Of a DNA stretch of 64,000 nucleotides, positions 19,580 to 28,550 are shown piece by piece (within the stretch, counting starts at the first letter, position 1; each line of letters begins with the position of its first letter). The stretch spans positions 1-64,000 of the forward strand of contig CAYQXY010000004.1 of NCBI GenBank assembly GCA_964421595.1, read 5' to 3'. The DNA comes from PXAP01 sp964421595 (GTDB taxonomy: Bacteria; Bacteroidota; Bacteroidia; Bacteroidales; PUMT01). Position numbers and translations under genes: made by a program. Under the pieces are notes generated by a model. It saw nothing but the letters and a program-made list of their open reading frames with translations, ran no database searches and had not been told where the DNA came from.

Positions 19580-19939
19580 AGTTATCTTTATGTAGTTTCT
19601 GCTTCTGCTGTACGATCTTCCGGAGCCTTATTAAGATTTGAGTTTATGAGTTGCCCATGTCCTGCAAATATTGGTGATTTATAGGCATCCGAACATAATT
19701 AGCTGATAATTAATTGAATTTTCCCGGATCGGAATTTGAATACTGTAAAAGAATTGCCGGCTTGAAATAATTAACTTATTATTTATTTTACAGCTCTTTT
19801 GGATGAATCTCCCATGAGCCAGGGCACACAAAAATAAATGTATAAAGCATGGGTGATCCATCGGAATTGAATCACTGAATATGAATTACCAGCTAAACAT
19901 AATTACATGATTATCAATTTGATTAACCTGCTTTTTTAG
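19580..19939. other. Intergenic region of 360 bp with a palindromic repeat
   Basis: AT-rich. It holds the repeat core at 19801-19863. Its flanks show weaker internal similarity to each other (around 19694-19740 and 19857-19925), as if degraded repeat units lie side by side. A short minus-strand reading frame across it is not considered coding. Confidence 0.55.
19801..19863 (+). repeat. Intergenic palindromic repeat, copy A (core only)
   Basis: Left arm GGATGAATCTCCCATG and right arm CATGGGTGATCCATCG are imperfect inverted repeats about 31 bases apart. The loop contains GAGCCAGGGCACACAAAAA, nearly identical to the copies at 27393-27523 and 41427-41554. The about 65 bp tail that follows the core in those copies is not conserved here. 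Confidence 0.8.
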
Positions 19940-20983
19940 ATGAAAACCATGATGTTGACAGGTATCAGGAAGATGGCTGTTCAGGAAACACCTGACCCTG
20001 AAATTACCGATGGATCCGGAGTCTTGATAAAGATGATGGTTACCGGTGTTTGCGGTTCAGACATCCATTACTACCAGAATGGCAGGATTGGCAGTCAGAT
20101 AATTGACTATCCTTTTCCTGTTGGTCATGAGGGAGCAGGAATAGTAGTAGCCGTTGGCAAGGATGTTATATCAGTCAAGCCGGGCGACAGGATAGCAATA
20201 GAGCCTGCAATGCCCTGCCATGAATGTGACCAGTGTCTTTCAGGTCGCGAACATACTTGCCGGAAGCTTAAATTTCTTGGATGCCCGGGTCAGGCCGACG
20301 GATGCCTGTCGGAATACATTGTCATGCCTGAGTCAAGTTGTTTCCGCGTTCCTGATGCGATGTCATTTGAAGAGGCTGCGATTTCAGAGCCTCTGGCTAT
20401 AGGTGTTTATGCGGTAAGGAAGGCCGGTCTGATAAAAAATGCCAGGATTGGTATACTCGGCTTTGGTCCGATTGGTATGAGTGTTATGCTTTCTGCTCTT
20501 GCAGAAGGTGCAGAAAAAATTTATGTAACCGATAAAATTGACGAACGGGTTGCTAAAGCTTTACAAACCGGCGCAACATGGGCGGGTAACCCCGATAAGG
20601 AAGATATTGCATCAATGATTGATGAAAGGGAACATGGCGGACTTGATGTAGTTTTTGAGTGCTGCGGAAAACAGGAGGCGATAGATCAGGCAGGCTTAAT
20701 TCTGAAACCAGGCGGTAAGATAATGATTATTGGAATTCCTGAGTTTGATAACTGGTCCTTCAATGCAGATATTATGCGGCGGAAGGAACTTTCTTTGATA
20801 AATGTACGAAGGCAGAACAATGCCCTGGATGAAACACTGGGACTCTTGTCATCAGGCAAAGTCGATGTTACTACCATGGTAACCCATCGTTTCTCTTTTG
20901 AACAAACAAAAGAAGCTTTCGATCTGGTTGCTGATTACAAAGATGGAGTCATGAAAGCGATGGTACACTTCGACACTGTATAA
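19940..20983 (+). CDS. Zinc-dependent polyol (sorbitol/xylitol-type) dehydrogenase
   Basis: 347 residues, medium-chain dehydrogenase/reductase family. Catalytic zinc ligands are Cys38 (GVCGSDIHYY) and His63-Glu64 (GHEGAG). The structural zinc lobe has four cysteines at 93, 96, 99 and 107. A Rossmann motif (GILGFGPIGM) binds NAD(P). Closest in character to L-iditol 2-dehydrogenase, xylitol dehydrogenase and threonine dehydrogenase-like proteins, converting a secondary alcohol to a ketone. The histidine kinase gene starts 54 bp later on the same strand, which may be chance. Exact polyol not predictable. Confidence 0.88.
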   Translation: MKTMMLTGIRKMAVQETPDPEITDGSGVLIKMMVTGVCGSDIHYYQNGRIGSQIIDYPFPVGHEGAGIVVAVGKDVISVKPGDRIAIEPAMPCHECDQCLSGREHTCRKLKFLGCPGQADGCLSEYIVMPESSCFRVPDAMSFEEAAISEPLAIGVYAVRKAGLIKNARIGILGFGPIGMSVMLSALAEGAEKIYVTDKIDERVAKALQTGATWAGNPDKEDIASMIDEREHGGLDVVFECCGKQEAIDQAGLILKPGGKIMIIGIPEFDNWSFNADIMRRKELSLINVRRQNNALDETLGLLSSGKVDVTTMVTHRFSFEQTKEAFDLVADYKDGVMKAMVHFDTV

Positions 20984-21037
20984 CCGGTATTTCGTATCAT
21001 TTTTTCCCTGTAAGTTATTTTGAATACTTGTTGTACT

Positions 21038-23167
21038 ATGTACTTAAATGTTTATTCATTACCGGTATATCTTGTAGCCATTATGATGGCCATGCTTTCT
21101 TTACTGACAAGAAGTCATAGGTCAACGCCCGGAACAGGATACTTCTCGCTCCTGATGCTTTCAGGTGCAGTTTATTCCATTTTTTACGCCCTTGAGATAT
21201 CTTCCGACTCAATTCACCTGGTTGAAATTTTCTATACTCTCCAATATTTAGCTATCCCTTTTATTCCTGCTTCTTTTCTGCTTTTTGCCATCAGCTATAC
21301 GAAAAAAACGGAAATAATCCATCCGGGCGTGCTTTTCATGGTTTTATTTATTCCCTTTCTTACTTTAGGATTTGCCCTATCAAATAGTTTGCATGATCTT
21401 TTCATCAGCGGGGGATTTTTAGATTCAGAAGGCCCCTTTCCTGTATACACCTTCAACAGGGGGGCATTTTACTGGGTTCATCAGGTTTACAGCTTGATTG
21501 TCATTATGGTGGCCATACTTATGTTGTTCAGGATGTGGCTGACTTCGGCTCGTGCCTTCAGGAGCCAGGTTGCAGTAGTCCTTATAGGGTCAACTGTTCC
21601 TTTTGTGATGTACATTTTTTATATACTCGGCATGGTTCCATGGGGTCTTGATGTCAACCCCTTTTCCTTTGCTGTTACCGGCATATTTATATTTATAGGC
21701 ATATCAAAGTTTAAACTGTTCAGCCTTGCTCCCCTTGCCCGAAACATGCTTTTCGACAGTATTCCCGACGGGGTGGTAGTAATTGACAGGCATTTCAGGC
21801 TCGTTGACTTTAATCTTACTGCTTCGAAGATACTGAGCATCTATTCAAGGGATATTGGAAAGGCTTCAGGTGAGGTTTTTAGTAAATGGCCCGAGATACT
21901 GACCTTTATGACAATTAGGGAGAATAAGAGAATGTTTGAAATATCAAGGATAACTGAAGGCGGGAGTCTCTTCTTAAAATGTTATTTTACACCTTTGAGT
22001 GATCTGAAGATTGCAGACAGGGGACAAATGCTGATTATTCATGATGTAACCGGGCAGAGGAAGGCTGAGCTGGATAAAGATGAAAGTGAAGAAAAATTCA
22101 GGCTTATATTTGAAAATGCTCCACTGGGACTGATGTATTTTGACAGGAACGGTATAATTGAACTTTGTAACGATGATTTTATAAAAATCCTTGGTTCTAC
22201 TGAAGAAAAACTTATTGGGCTGAACCTGAATCAACTCAAAGATGAAAGAATTAAAGATGCACTTATTACCACATTTAAAGGAGAAAGTGCTGTTTTTGAA
22301 GGGGAGTATATTTCATATACCGGAACTACCAAGGTTTTTGTGAGAGCAATTTCCAGACCTGTGTTCTCGAAAAGTAATGTGGTGGAGGGTGCACTCTGCA
22401 TTATGGAGGATGTAACTATGAGGATGGCCGTAGATGAGAATATAAGAAGGACAAATGCTGAACTTAAAAGGATTAATGCCGAAAAAGACAAGTTTTTCTC
22501 TATACTTGCCCATGACCTTAGAAGCCCTTTCAGTGCTTTTCTTGGTTTTACCGATATACTTGCCGAAGGCATTGATACATTGCCGGTTGAAATGATCCAG
22601 TCAATTGGTGTAAGCATGAAGGAGTCGGCCAATAATTTATACAGCCTTCTCGAGAACCTTCTGCAATGGTCGAAAATGCAGCAGGCATCTGTAAATTTTA
22701 ATCCCGAGACATTCATACTGAAAAATAAAATACTTGATTCCATCGAACCATTATTGATTAACTCCAATAATAAGGTGATTGATGTCAGGTATGATATAGA
22801 AAGCGATTTAACTGTTTTCGCCGATATGAATATGTTTGAGACTATTATCCGTAATCTTTTTACCAATGCTGTGAAATTCACTCCAAAGGAGGGCAGTATT
22901 ATTATTTCTGCAACAGATGATGACAGTCATTATACCGAAATATGTTTCAGAGATACCGGGATAGGGATGAGCAGGGAAATGGTTGATAATCTTTTTCGCC
23001 TCGATGTAAAAAGCAGCAGGCCGGGTACCGAAGGAGAGCTTAGTTCAGGACTTGGACTGATACTGTGTAAGGAATATGCTGAAATGAACGGTGGCAGTAT
23101 AAGGGTTGAGAGTGAGCAGGGGAAAGGGAGCAGTTTTTATATCAGGTTAAAGAAAACTGGCCATTAA
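21038..23167 (+). CDS. Sensor histidine kinase with 7TM sensor and two PAS domains
   Basis: Starts at the ATG at 21038 (a TTG at 21020 would add six residues). Residues 1-220 contain seven membrane helices of the HisK_7TM N-terminal type. PAS domain 1 (about 235-335, DSIPDGVVVIDRHFRLVDFN) and PAS domain 2 (about 355-465, IFENAPLGLMYFDRNGIIE) follow, then a HisKA dimerisation domain with phospho-acceptor His492 in LAHDLRSPF, and a HATPase domain with N box (NLFTNAVKF), G1 (DTGIGM) and G2 (GLGLILCKEY). No response regulator is adjacent and no receiver domain is fused, so it is an orphan kinase. Signal unknown; membrane-buried ligands are usual for the 7TM type. Confidence 0.92.
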   Translation: MYLNVYSLPVYLVAIMMAMLSLLTRSHRSTPGTGYFSLLMLSGAVYSIFYALEISSDSIHLVEIFYTLQYLAIPFIPASFLLFAISYTKKTEIIHPGVLFMVLFIPFLTLGFALSNSLHDLFISGGFLDSEGPFPVYTFNRGAFYWVHQVYSLIVIMVAILMLFRMWLTSARAFRSQVAVVLIGSTVPFVMYIFYILGMVPWGLDVNPFSFAVTGIFIFIGISKFKLFSLAPLARNMLFDSIPDGVVVIDRHFRLVDFNLTASKILSIYSRDIGKASGEVFSKWPEILTFMTIRENKRMFEISRITEGGSLFLKCYFTPLSDLKIADRGQMLIIHDVTGQRKAELDKDESEEKFRLIFENAPLGLMYFDRNGIIELCNDDFIKILGSTEEKLIGLNLNQLKDERIKDALITTFKGESAVFEGEYISYTGTTKVFVRAISRPVFSKSNVVEGALCIMEDVTMRMAVDENIRRTNAELKRINAEKDKFFSILAHDLRSPFSAFLGFTDILAEGIDTLPVEMIQSIGVSMKESANNLYSLLENLLQWSKMQQASVNFNPETFILKNKILDSIEPLLINSNNKVIDVRYDIESDLTVFADMNMFETIIRNLFTNAVKFTPKEGSIIISATDDDSHYTEICFRDTGIGMSREMVDNLFRLDVKSSRPGTEGELSSGLGLILCKEYAEMNGGSIRVESEQGKGSSFYIRLKKTGH

Positions 23168-23192
23168 AACGCTTACTTAGGAATTTGCTTGT

Positions 23193-23200
23193 TATCTTTG
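23193..23200 (+). promoter_or_regulatory. Candidate -7 promoter element upstream of DAHP synthase
   Basis: TATCTTTG is an exact match to TAnnTTTG and lies about 87 bases before the DAHP synthase start. No clear -33 TTTG at the expected distance. Low to moderate support. Confidence 0.35.
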
Positions 23201-23286
23201 TGGGTTTAAATTCATTGTACTGACCATCCATTCCTCAGGAATGAGATTTCAGTGTCTCTTTTATTAATAATAACACTAAAGTTATA

Positions 23287-24366
23287 ATGTCAGAGCAAAA
23301 CGGAGTAACAGATAAGAGAATCAAATATTACCGGCAACTGCCCAAACCTGCCGATTTTGTAGCCGGGTTGCCGCTGGCAGCTGGCGGACGGGCACTTGTA
23401 AAGAGATCAAGGGAAGAGGTATCAGCCATTATTAAAGGCGAAGACAACCGCAAATTATTAATTACCGGTCCATGCTCCATTCATGATGCTGATCAGGCAA
23501 AAGAGCTTGCCTGTAAAATAGCCGGTATGGCAAATGAAGTAAAGGATCAGTTCCTGGTTATAGGCAGGTTCTACTTTGAGAAACCAAGGACAATTGATGG
23601 GTGGAAGGGAATGGTTTATGATCCGCATATCAATAATTCAGGTGATATTGAGAAAGGTCTGATGTTATCAAGGGAGATACTGATTCATGCAGTAAACCAT
23701 TGCAGACTTCCTACGGCAACAGAATTCCTGAACCCTTTTACACCACAGTATTATTCGGACCTGATATCGTGGACCGCAGTGGGGGCGCGCACCAGTGAAA
23801 CGCAGCTTTACAGGGAAATGATGTCTGGACTTTCGATGGCTGTGGGGTATAAGAACAGTACTAAAGGAGATATTGATGCAGCCGTTAATTCACTTATTGC
23901 CCTCAAGAACGAAACAAGCTTTATAGGGATTGACCAGTACGGTAATGCCAGTGTGGTTGCAACTACCGGCAATGATACAGGGCACCTGATCTTAAGGGGA
24001 GGCACCTCGCCGAATTATGACAAGGAGAGTATCGGATATGCACAAAAAGCAATGGCCGGGAAAGGACTTCTCAACGGGTTGCTGATAGACTGCAGTCACG
24101 GAAATTCAGGAGGAGACTACAAAAGGCAGTCCGGCGTCTTTGAAAATGTGATCCGGCAGATTTGTGACGGGAATAATGCAATCGTGGGATTGATGACTGA
24201 AACAAATTTCAGGGAAGGAAAACAGGCCCTGAAGAAAGATCTGTCCGGGTTTGATAAATCCCTTCTTGAATGGGGTGTTTCCATTACTGATGCATGTATG
24301 GGATTTGATGCTACCAGGGAGATGGTACTCAGATCGGCTGAATTACTGAGAAAAAGACCGGCATAA
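23287..24366 (+). CDS. 3-deoxy-7-phosphoheptulonate (DAHP) synthase, class I
   Basis: 359 residues, the usual length for AroF/AroG/AroH. Catalyses condensation of phosphoenolpyruvate and erythrose 4-phosphate, the first step of the shikimate pathway. Recognisable motifs: ITGPCSIHD (metal and phosphate site), RFYFEKPRTIDGWKG, LPTATEFLNPFTPQYYSD, WTAVGARTSETQLYREM, GYKNSTKGD, ILRGGTSPNYD, IDCSHGNSGGDYKRQ and MTETNF. Feedback type (Tyr, Phe or Trp) cannot be told from sequence alone. Monocistronic by appearance, with gaps of about 120 bp on either side. Confidence 0.95.
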   Translation: MSEQNGVTDKRIKYYRQLPKPADFVAGLPLAAGGRALVKRSREEVSAIIKGEDNRKLLITGPCSIHDADQAKELACKIAGMANEVKDQFLVIGRFYFEKPRTIDGWKGMVYDPHINNSGDIEKGLMLSREILIHAVNHCRLPTATEFLNPFTPQYYSDLISWTAVGARTSETQLYREMMSGLSMAVGYKNSTKGDIDAAVNSLIALKNETSFIGIDQYGNASVVATTGNDTGHLILRGGTSPNYDKESIGYAQKAMAGKGLLNGLLIDCSHGNSGGDYKRQSGVFENVIRQICDGNNAIVGLMTETNFREGKQALKKDLSGFDKSLLEWGVSITDACMGFDATREMVLRSAELLRKRPA

Positions 24367-24479
24367 CTTCGTCACCTCTGTTGCTGATAAGATATATTGA
24401 ATCCTTCATATATATTTATATTTAGTAAATTTATTATTATTTTTATCCTTCAGAAGTCAAAATTCTAAAAGATAAAAAT

Positions 24480-26372
24480 ATGCCCGACAAGAAACTGACC
24501 GGTGAAGTGTTTTATCCTTCAGAAAACACAAAAAGCAAGGCATTCGTAAAAGACAGAAAGGATCTTGATTCCAAGGCAAAGAAAGATTATTCCGGGTTCT
24601 GGGCCGATTTTGCCAGTGAACTGCACTGGTTTAAGAAATGGGACAAGGTCATGGATGATTCTGCCAAACCTTTCTATAAATGGTTTACAGGAGGTGAAAC
24701 AAACATTTCCTATAATTGCCTTGACCGGCATCTGAAGACTTTCAGAAGAAATAAACTTGCCCTGATATGGGAAGGGGAGCCCGGAGAAGTCAAAACCATG
24801 TCATATTTCCGGCTGCACCAGGAGACGTGCAGGTTTGCCAATGTGCTTAAAAGCATGGGGGTTAAAAAGGGAGACAGGGTAACAATTTACATGGGCCGTG
24901 TTCCAGAAATAATTACCGCGATGCTTGCCTGTGCGCGTATTGGTGCCGTCCACTCAGTAGTTTACGGTGGCTTTTCTGTCGAGTCTCTTACCGAAAGAAT
25001 TGAAGACAGCAAGTCAAGGGTACTTATTGTTGCAGATGGATCTTATCAGCGGGGCAAGATAGTTAATCTAAAGGATATTGCCGATGAAGCTCTTCAAAGG
25101 GCGGGGACTGTAGAACATGTTGTTGTTGTGAAACGTACCGGACAGGAAGTCTTTATGGAGCCGGGCCGTGATATGTGGTATCATGAACTGGTAAACCTGC
25201 CGATTGCTGCCCATAATTGCCAGCTAGAGATCATGTCGTCAGAGGATCCGTTGTTTATATTGTATACGTCGGGTACTACGGGAAAGCCCAAGGCGATACT
25301 TCATACACATGGAGGCTACATGGTTGGCACCTATGTCACCACCAAATATTATCTCGATATTCATGAAGAGGACAGGTTCTGGTGCACTGCCGATCCCGGC
25401 TGGGTTACCGGGCACAGCTATATTGTCTATGGCCCGCTGCTGAATGGCAGTACAATTTTTATGTATGAGGGGGCTCCCTATTACCCGTACCCCAACCGCT
25501 GGTGGCAGATGATCGAAAAATACGGGATAAATATCCTTTATACAGCACCGACTGCTATTCGTGGATTTATGCGTTTCGGCGATGCCTGGGCGAAAAGACA
25601 CGACCTCTCTTCGCTGAGGATACTTGGATCGGTTGGAGAGCCAATTAATCCTGAAGCATGGAAATGGTATTACAATGTTATTGGAAATGGTAATTGCCCT
25701 ATAATCGATACATGGTGGCAAACGGAAACAGGGATGCATATGATATCGCCTTTCCCGACCGATCCTTTAAAACCTGGTTCAGGCGGACTTCCCTTTCCCG
25801 GTATTGAAATGGATGTTCTTGATGAGGACGGCAATTCTGCCGGAGTGAATACCGAAGGCTTTCTTGTAATAAAAACTCCATGGCCTGCTATGGTTCGCAC
25901 CCTATTTAATGATCCTGATAAATTCAGGGAACAATACTGGAAGAAATATCCCGGATATTATATGACAGGTGACAGTGCCCGTATTGATGAGGATGGGTAT
26001 ATATGGGTAATTGGACGTGTAGACGATGTTATAAAGGTTTCAGGCTACAGGCTTGGCTCGGCCGATATAGAGAGCGCGCTGGGCAGCCATCCTGCTGTTG
26101 CCGAATCGGGAGCGATAGGTGTGCCACATGAATTAAAAGGCAACGTGATTCATGCATTTGTGATCCTTAAGGATACCTATAAGCCCGGCGACGAACTGGC
26201 CGAAGAGCTGCGCCGTCATATTGGTCATGAGGTCGGACCAATTGCCAAGCCTGAGAAAATAGAGTTTGTCGGTAAACTTCCCAAAACGCGCAGCGGAAAA
26301 ATTATGAGAAGGGTGCTGAAGGCGCAGGCAATGGGAGAGGACCCGGGTAATATCTCTACCATCGAAGAGTAG
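24480..26372 (+). CDS. acsA: Acetyl-CoA synthetase (AMP-forming)
   Basis: 630 residues, normal for Acs. Makes acetyl-CoA from acetate, ATP and CoA through acetyl-AMP. Motifs: phosphate loop YTSGTTGKPKAIL near residue 262, DTWWQTETGMH (acetate pocket Trp), the hinge GRVDDVIKVSGYRLG, and near the C-terminus PKTRSGKIMRR with Lys607, the residue acetylated for control in studied Acs enzymes. The two-tryptophan substrate pocket favours acetate over longer acids. Single gene, convergent with murQ. Confidence 0.95.
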   Translation: MPDKKLTGEVFYPSENTKSKAFVKDRKDLDSKAKKDYSGFWADFASELHWFKKWDKVMDDSAKPFYKWFTGGETNISYNCLDRHLKTFRRNKLALIWEGEPGEVKTMSYFRLHQETCRFANVLKSMGVKKGDRVTIYMGRVPEIITAMLACARIGAVHSVVYGGFSVESLTERIEDSKSRVLIVADGSYQRGKIVNLKDIADEALQRAGTVEHVVVVKRTGQEVFMEPGRDMWYHELVNLPIAAHNCQLEIMSSEDPLFILYTSGTTGKPKAILHTHGGYMVGTYVTTKYYLDIHEEDRFWCTADPGWVTGHSYIVYGPLLNGSTIFMYEGAPYYPYPNRWWQMIEKYGINILYTAPTAIRGFMRFGDAWAKRHDLSSLRILGSVGEPINPEAWKWYYNVIGNGNCPIIDTWWQTETGMHMISPFPTDPLKPGSGGLPFPGIEMDVLDEDGNSAGVNTEGFLVIKTPWPAMVRTLFNDPDKFREQYWKKYPGYYMTGDSARIDEDGYIWVIGRVDDVIKVSGYRLGSADIESALGSHPAVAESGAIGVPHELKGNVIHAFVILKDTYKPGDELAEELRRHIGHEVGPIAKPEKIEFVGKLPKTRSGKIMRRVLKAQAMGEDPGNISTIEE

Positions 26373-26413
26373 ACCAACCTCTCATTTATTGCACCATAGG
26401 AACATTTCTCTGA

Positions 26414-26440
26414 GCCTGGCCGGGCTGAACCCGCTCAGGC
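26414..26440 (+). terminator. Candidate hairpin between acsA and murQ
   Basis: GCCTG-GC-CGGG-CTGAA-CCCG-CT-CAGGC can fold into a GC-rich hairpin with a small internal loop. It sits between convergent genes, a good place for a bidirectional terminator, but lacks a following T run. Confidence 0.35.
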
Positions 26441-26552
26441 CGCAATATCCTGCCCTGCTGCCGGGCATTGTACTTAGTGATCCTGTTGGCTGTCTTGTTT
26501 CCCCGGATGATTAAAATTAAATGCAGAAACAGAAATTATCTTTAGCCCTGCA

Positions 26553-27392
26553 TCATCCGTTCTCTTTTTTCCAGGCTTCAACTGCAAGCCTGACTGACCC
26601 GTATTTTAATAACAGATCTCTGGATTGATCGGCATCAAGAGGCAGTTCTTCCATAATCATCCTTGTGCCACGTCTCACCAGCTTGCTGTTGGTGAGCTGC
26701 ATATTTACCATCCGGTTCCCCTTTACTTTCCCCATACTGATCATAAGTGATGTGGAGATGATATTAAGTATCATTTTTTGTGCTGTTCCGGCTTTCATCC
26801 TGGTACTTCCGGTCAGGAACTCAGGCCCAACAACTGCCTCAATTGCTATTTCTGCTGCCCGGGCGACCGGCGAACCAGGGTTGCAGGTAATACAGCCCGT
26901 GAGCAAACCTTCTTTTCTGGCTTTTTCCAGGACCCCAACCACATAGGGTGTTGTGCCTGAAGCAGCTATTCCGATTACAGTATCCTTTATGCAAATATTA
27001 AATGGCTGCAACTCTTCCCATCCCTTTTCAGGATCATCCTCCGCTTTTTCCACTGCCTTCCTTAGGGCTCTGTCACCTCCGGCGATCAGCCCTATTACCA
27101 TGTTGTCAGGCACACCAAATGTAGGCGGTAACTCTGAAGCATCCAGTACGCCAAGCCGGCCACTGGTTCCAGCACCCAGGTAAAATACCCTTCCTCCGTC
27201 CTTCATCCTGACCACAGTCTCCTCAATCAGCTTCTCAATTTGTGGTAAAACCTTTTTAACAGCCTTATGGACAAAGGAGTCTTCCTTGTTAATTCCTTTT
27301 ATTAACTCTCCGACCGACATGTTATCAAGGTTTTGATAATTCGAGGGTTGTTCTGTGATGATCTTTTTCAGATCCAGATCGTCTGTGTTCAT
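26553..27392 (-). CDS. murQ: N-acetylmuramic acid 6-phosphate etherase
   Basis: 279 residues. Cleaves the lactyl ether of MurNAc-6-phosphate to GlcNAc-6-phosphate and D-lactate, a peptidoglycan recovery step. The SIS fold is seen in VFYLGAGTSGRLGVLD (70-84) followed by catalytic Glu87 in ASELPPTFG, then IGIAASGTTPYVVG, and a late GSTRMKAGTAQKM block diagnostic of MurQ/GckR. The adjacent upstream gene on the same strand is a BadF-type sugar kinase able to supply the phosphorylated substrate. The start codon abuts a copy of the palindromic repeat, so its leader is repeat-derived. Confidence 0.95.
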   Translation of the reverse strand: MNTDDLDLKKIITEQPSNYQNLDNMSVGELIKGINKEDSFVHKAVKKVLPQIEKLIEETVVRMKDGGRVFYLGAGTSGRLGVLDASELPPTFGVPDNMVIGLIAGGDRALRKAVEKAEDDPEKGWEELQPFNICIKDTVIGIAASGTTPYVVGVLEKARKEGLLTGCITCNPGSPVARAAEIAIEAVVGPEFLTGSTRMKAGTAQKMILNIISTSLMISMGKVKGNRMVNMQLTNSKLVRRGTRMIMEELPLDADQSRDLLLKYGSVRLAVEAWKKENG

Positions 27393-27523
27393 ACGAAAAA
27401 TTTATAAGTTCTAATCTAAATATAAGTAAGTTGCAATTGCTTATCTCGTTGTGGCAACGGATGAATCACCCATGCTTAAACATTTCTTTTTGTGTGCCCT
27501 GGTTCATGGGAGATTGATTCATT
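27393..27523 (-). repeat. Intergenic palindromic repeat, copy B (full unit)
   Basis: Read on the minus strand: left arm (ATCTCCCATG), loop with ACCAGGGCACACAAAAAG, right arm CATGGGTGATTCATCCG, then the conserved tail (GCAACTTACTTATATTTAG and ATTTTTCG). The tail ends directly at the murQ ATG. It fills most of the 156 bp gap between the kinase gene and murQ, so it would be transcribed as part of their mRNA. Confidence 0.85.
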
Positions 27524-27548
27524 GTATAGTTATGGTTGAATAGATTAC

Positions 27549-28385
27549 TTACTGGTTTTTATGATAGACAAGTAAACCCTCCATCGGGTCCTGAGTTATT
27601 TTCCCGGTAATGAAACCGTTATCGGATGCTGCTTCATTAAGTATATCTTTGAAATGCCACCCTATACTACCGGTTACATTTACCGGCAGTGTCGCTGCTT
27701 CAGGAAACTGACGGATATTCCGGGTGAAAAACTCTGTAAAGCTTTGTTTTACCAGATTTGTTATTGACGGGTGTGTAATATTTTCGGCAATAAAGTGTGT
27801 AAACTGAGCCATAAACCTGTTTGGGAACGGCTGCCTGTAAACTTTGTCAAGGATCTCCGCTGAGGTAAGTTTGTATTTATCAAAGAATTTTGTGCAGATA
27901 TCTGCAGGCAATTGATTTTTAAGGATGTCAGAAATCAATTTCCGCCCAAGAACTGTTCCGCTTCCTTCGTCGCCCAGTATGTAACCCAGAGGTGAAACAT
28001 GCTTTTTAATTTCAATTCCGTTGTAATAGCATGAGTTGGAACCTGTTCCCAGAATTGCTGCAATACCAGGGTTCCTGCCACACAGCGACCGTGCCGCAGC
28101 CATCAGGTCGGATTCGACAAATATCCCGGCTTCGCCAAAGAAGGAATGGAGAGGCCTTCTGACCTTATCGGACTTTTCAGGATTTGCACAGCCTGCACCG
28201 TAAAAATAAATTTCCTCAAACGGACATTTGTTTAATGAGAATTCGTTTTTTATGGTCAAAGCTATGTCCTCTTCCGATTGCAGGAATGGATTTATACCGG
28301 CCGTAACGCATTTTTCAATATCGGAGTTGCCATTGATTATGCACCAGGTTGTTTTGGTCGAGCCACTATCAGCTATCAGTTTCAT
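27549..28385 (-). CDS. BadF/BadG-type amino-sugar kinase (MurNAc/GlcNAc kinase candidate)
   Basis: The start at 28385 begins MKLIADSGSTKTTW, placing the ATPase phosphate-1 motif at the N-terminus as in the ASKHA fold; the frame could extend to 28433 but that adds no family sequence. Further motifs: GAGCANPEKSD, AAILGTGSNSCYYNG (phosphate-2) and LGDEGSGTVLGRKLI (adenosine region). This family includes GlcNAc kinases and MurK enzymes of Clostridium and Tannerella. The murQ gene directly downstream makes MurNAc 6-kinase activity the most likely role, but GlcNAc phosphorylation is also possible. MurK label is inference from context. Confidence 0.85.
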   Translation of the reverse strand: MKLIADSGSTKTTWCIINGNSDIEKCVTAGINPFLQSEEDIALTIKNEFSLNKCPFEEIYFYGAGCANPEKSDKVRRPLHSFFGEAGIFVESDLMAAARSLCGRNPGIAAILGTGSNSCYYNGIEIKKHVSPLGYILGDEGSGTVLGRKLISDILKNQLPADICTKFFDKYKLTSAEILDKVYRQPFPNRFMAQFTHFIAENITHPSITNLVKQSFTEFFTRNIRQFPEAATLPVNVTGSIGWHFKDILNEAASDNGFITGKITQDPMEGLLVYHKNQ

Positions 28386-28550
28386 TGTTTTATTGAGTTG
28401 CAGGTTTGCTGCAAAGGTATAAAAAATGATCAATCACTGAACCTTGCCAACTTCCTGGCGATCTTAATAAGGATGGGTGGCGTTTTGCCTTTTTTACTCT
28501 TTAAAATTTGGTTATTTTAGCAGACGCAGAGGTCATCATAATTTATTCAA

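Noticed and set aside
19679..19861. Minus-strand reading frame of 60 codons across the intergenic repeat
   Set aside because: It lies over the palindromic repeat and AT-rich flank, matches no family, and other repeat copies do not keep the frame.
22231..22881. 216-codon minus-strand frame antisense to the histidine kinase
   Set aside because: Typical antisense shadow of a coding strand; the kinase domains are complete on the plus strand.
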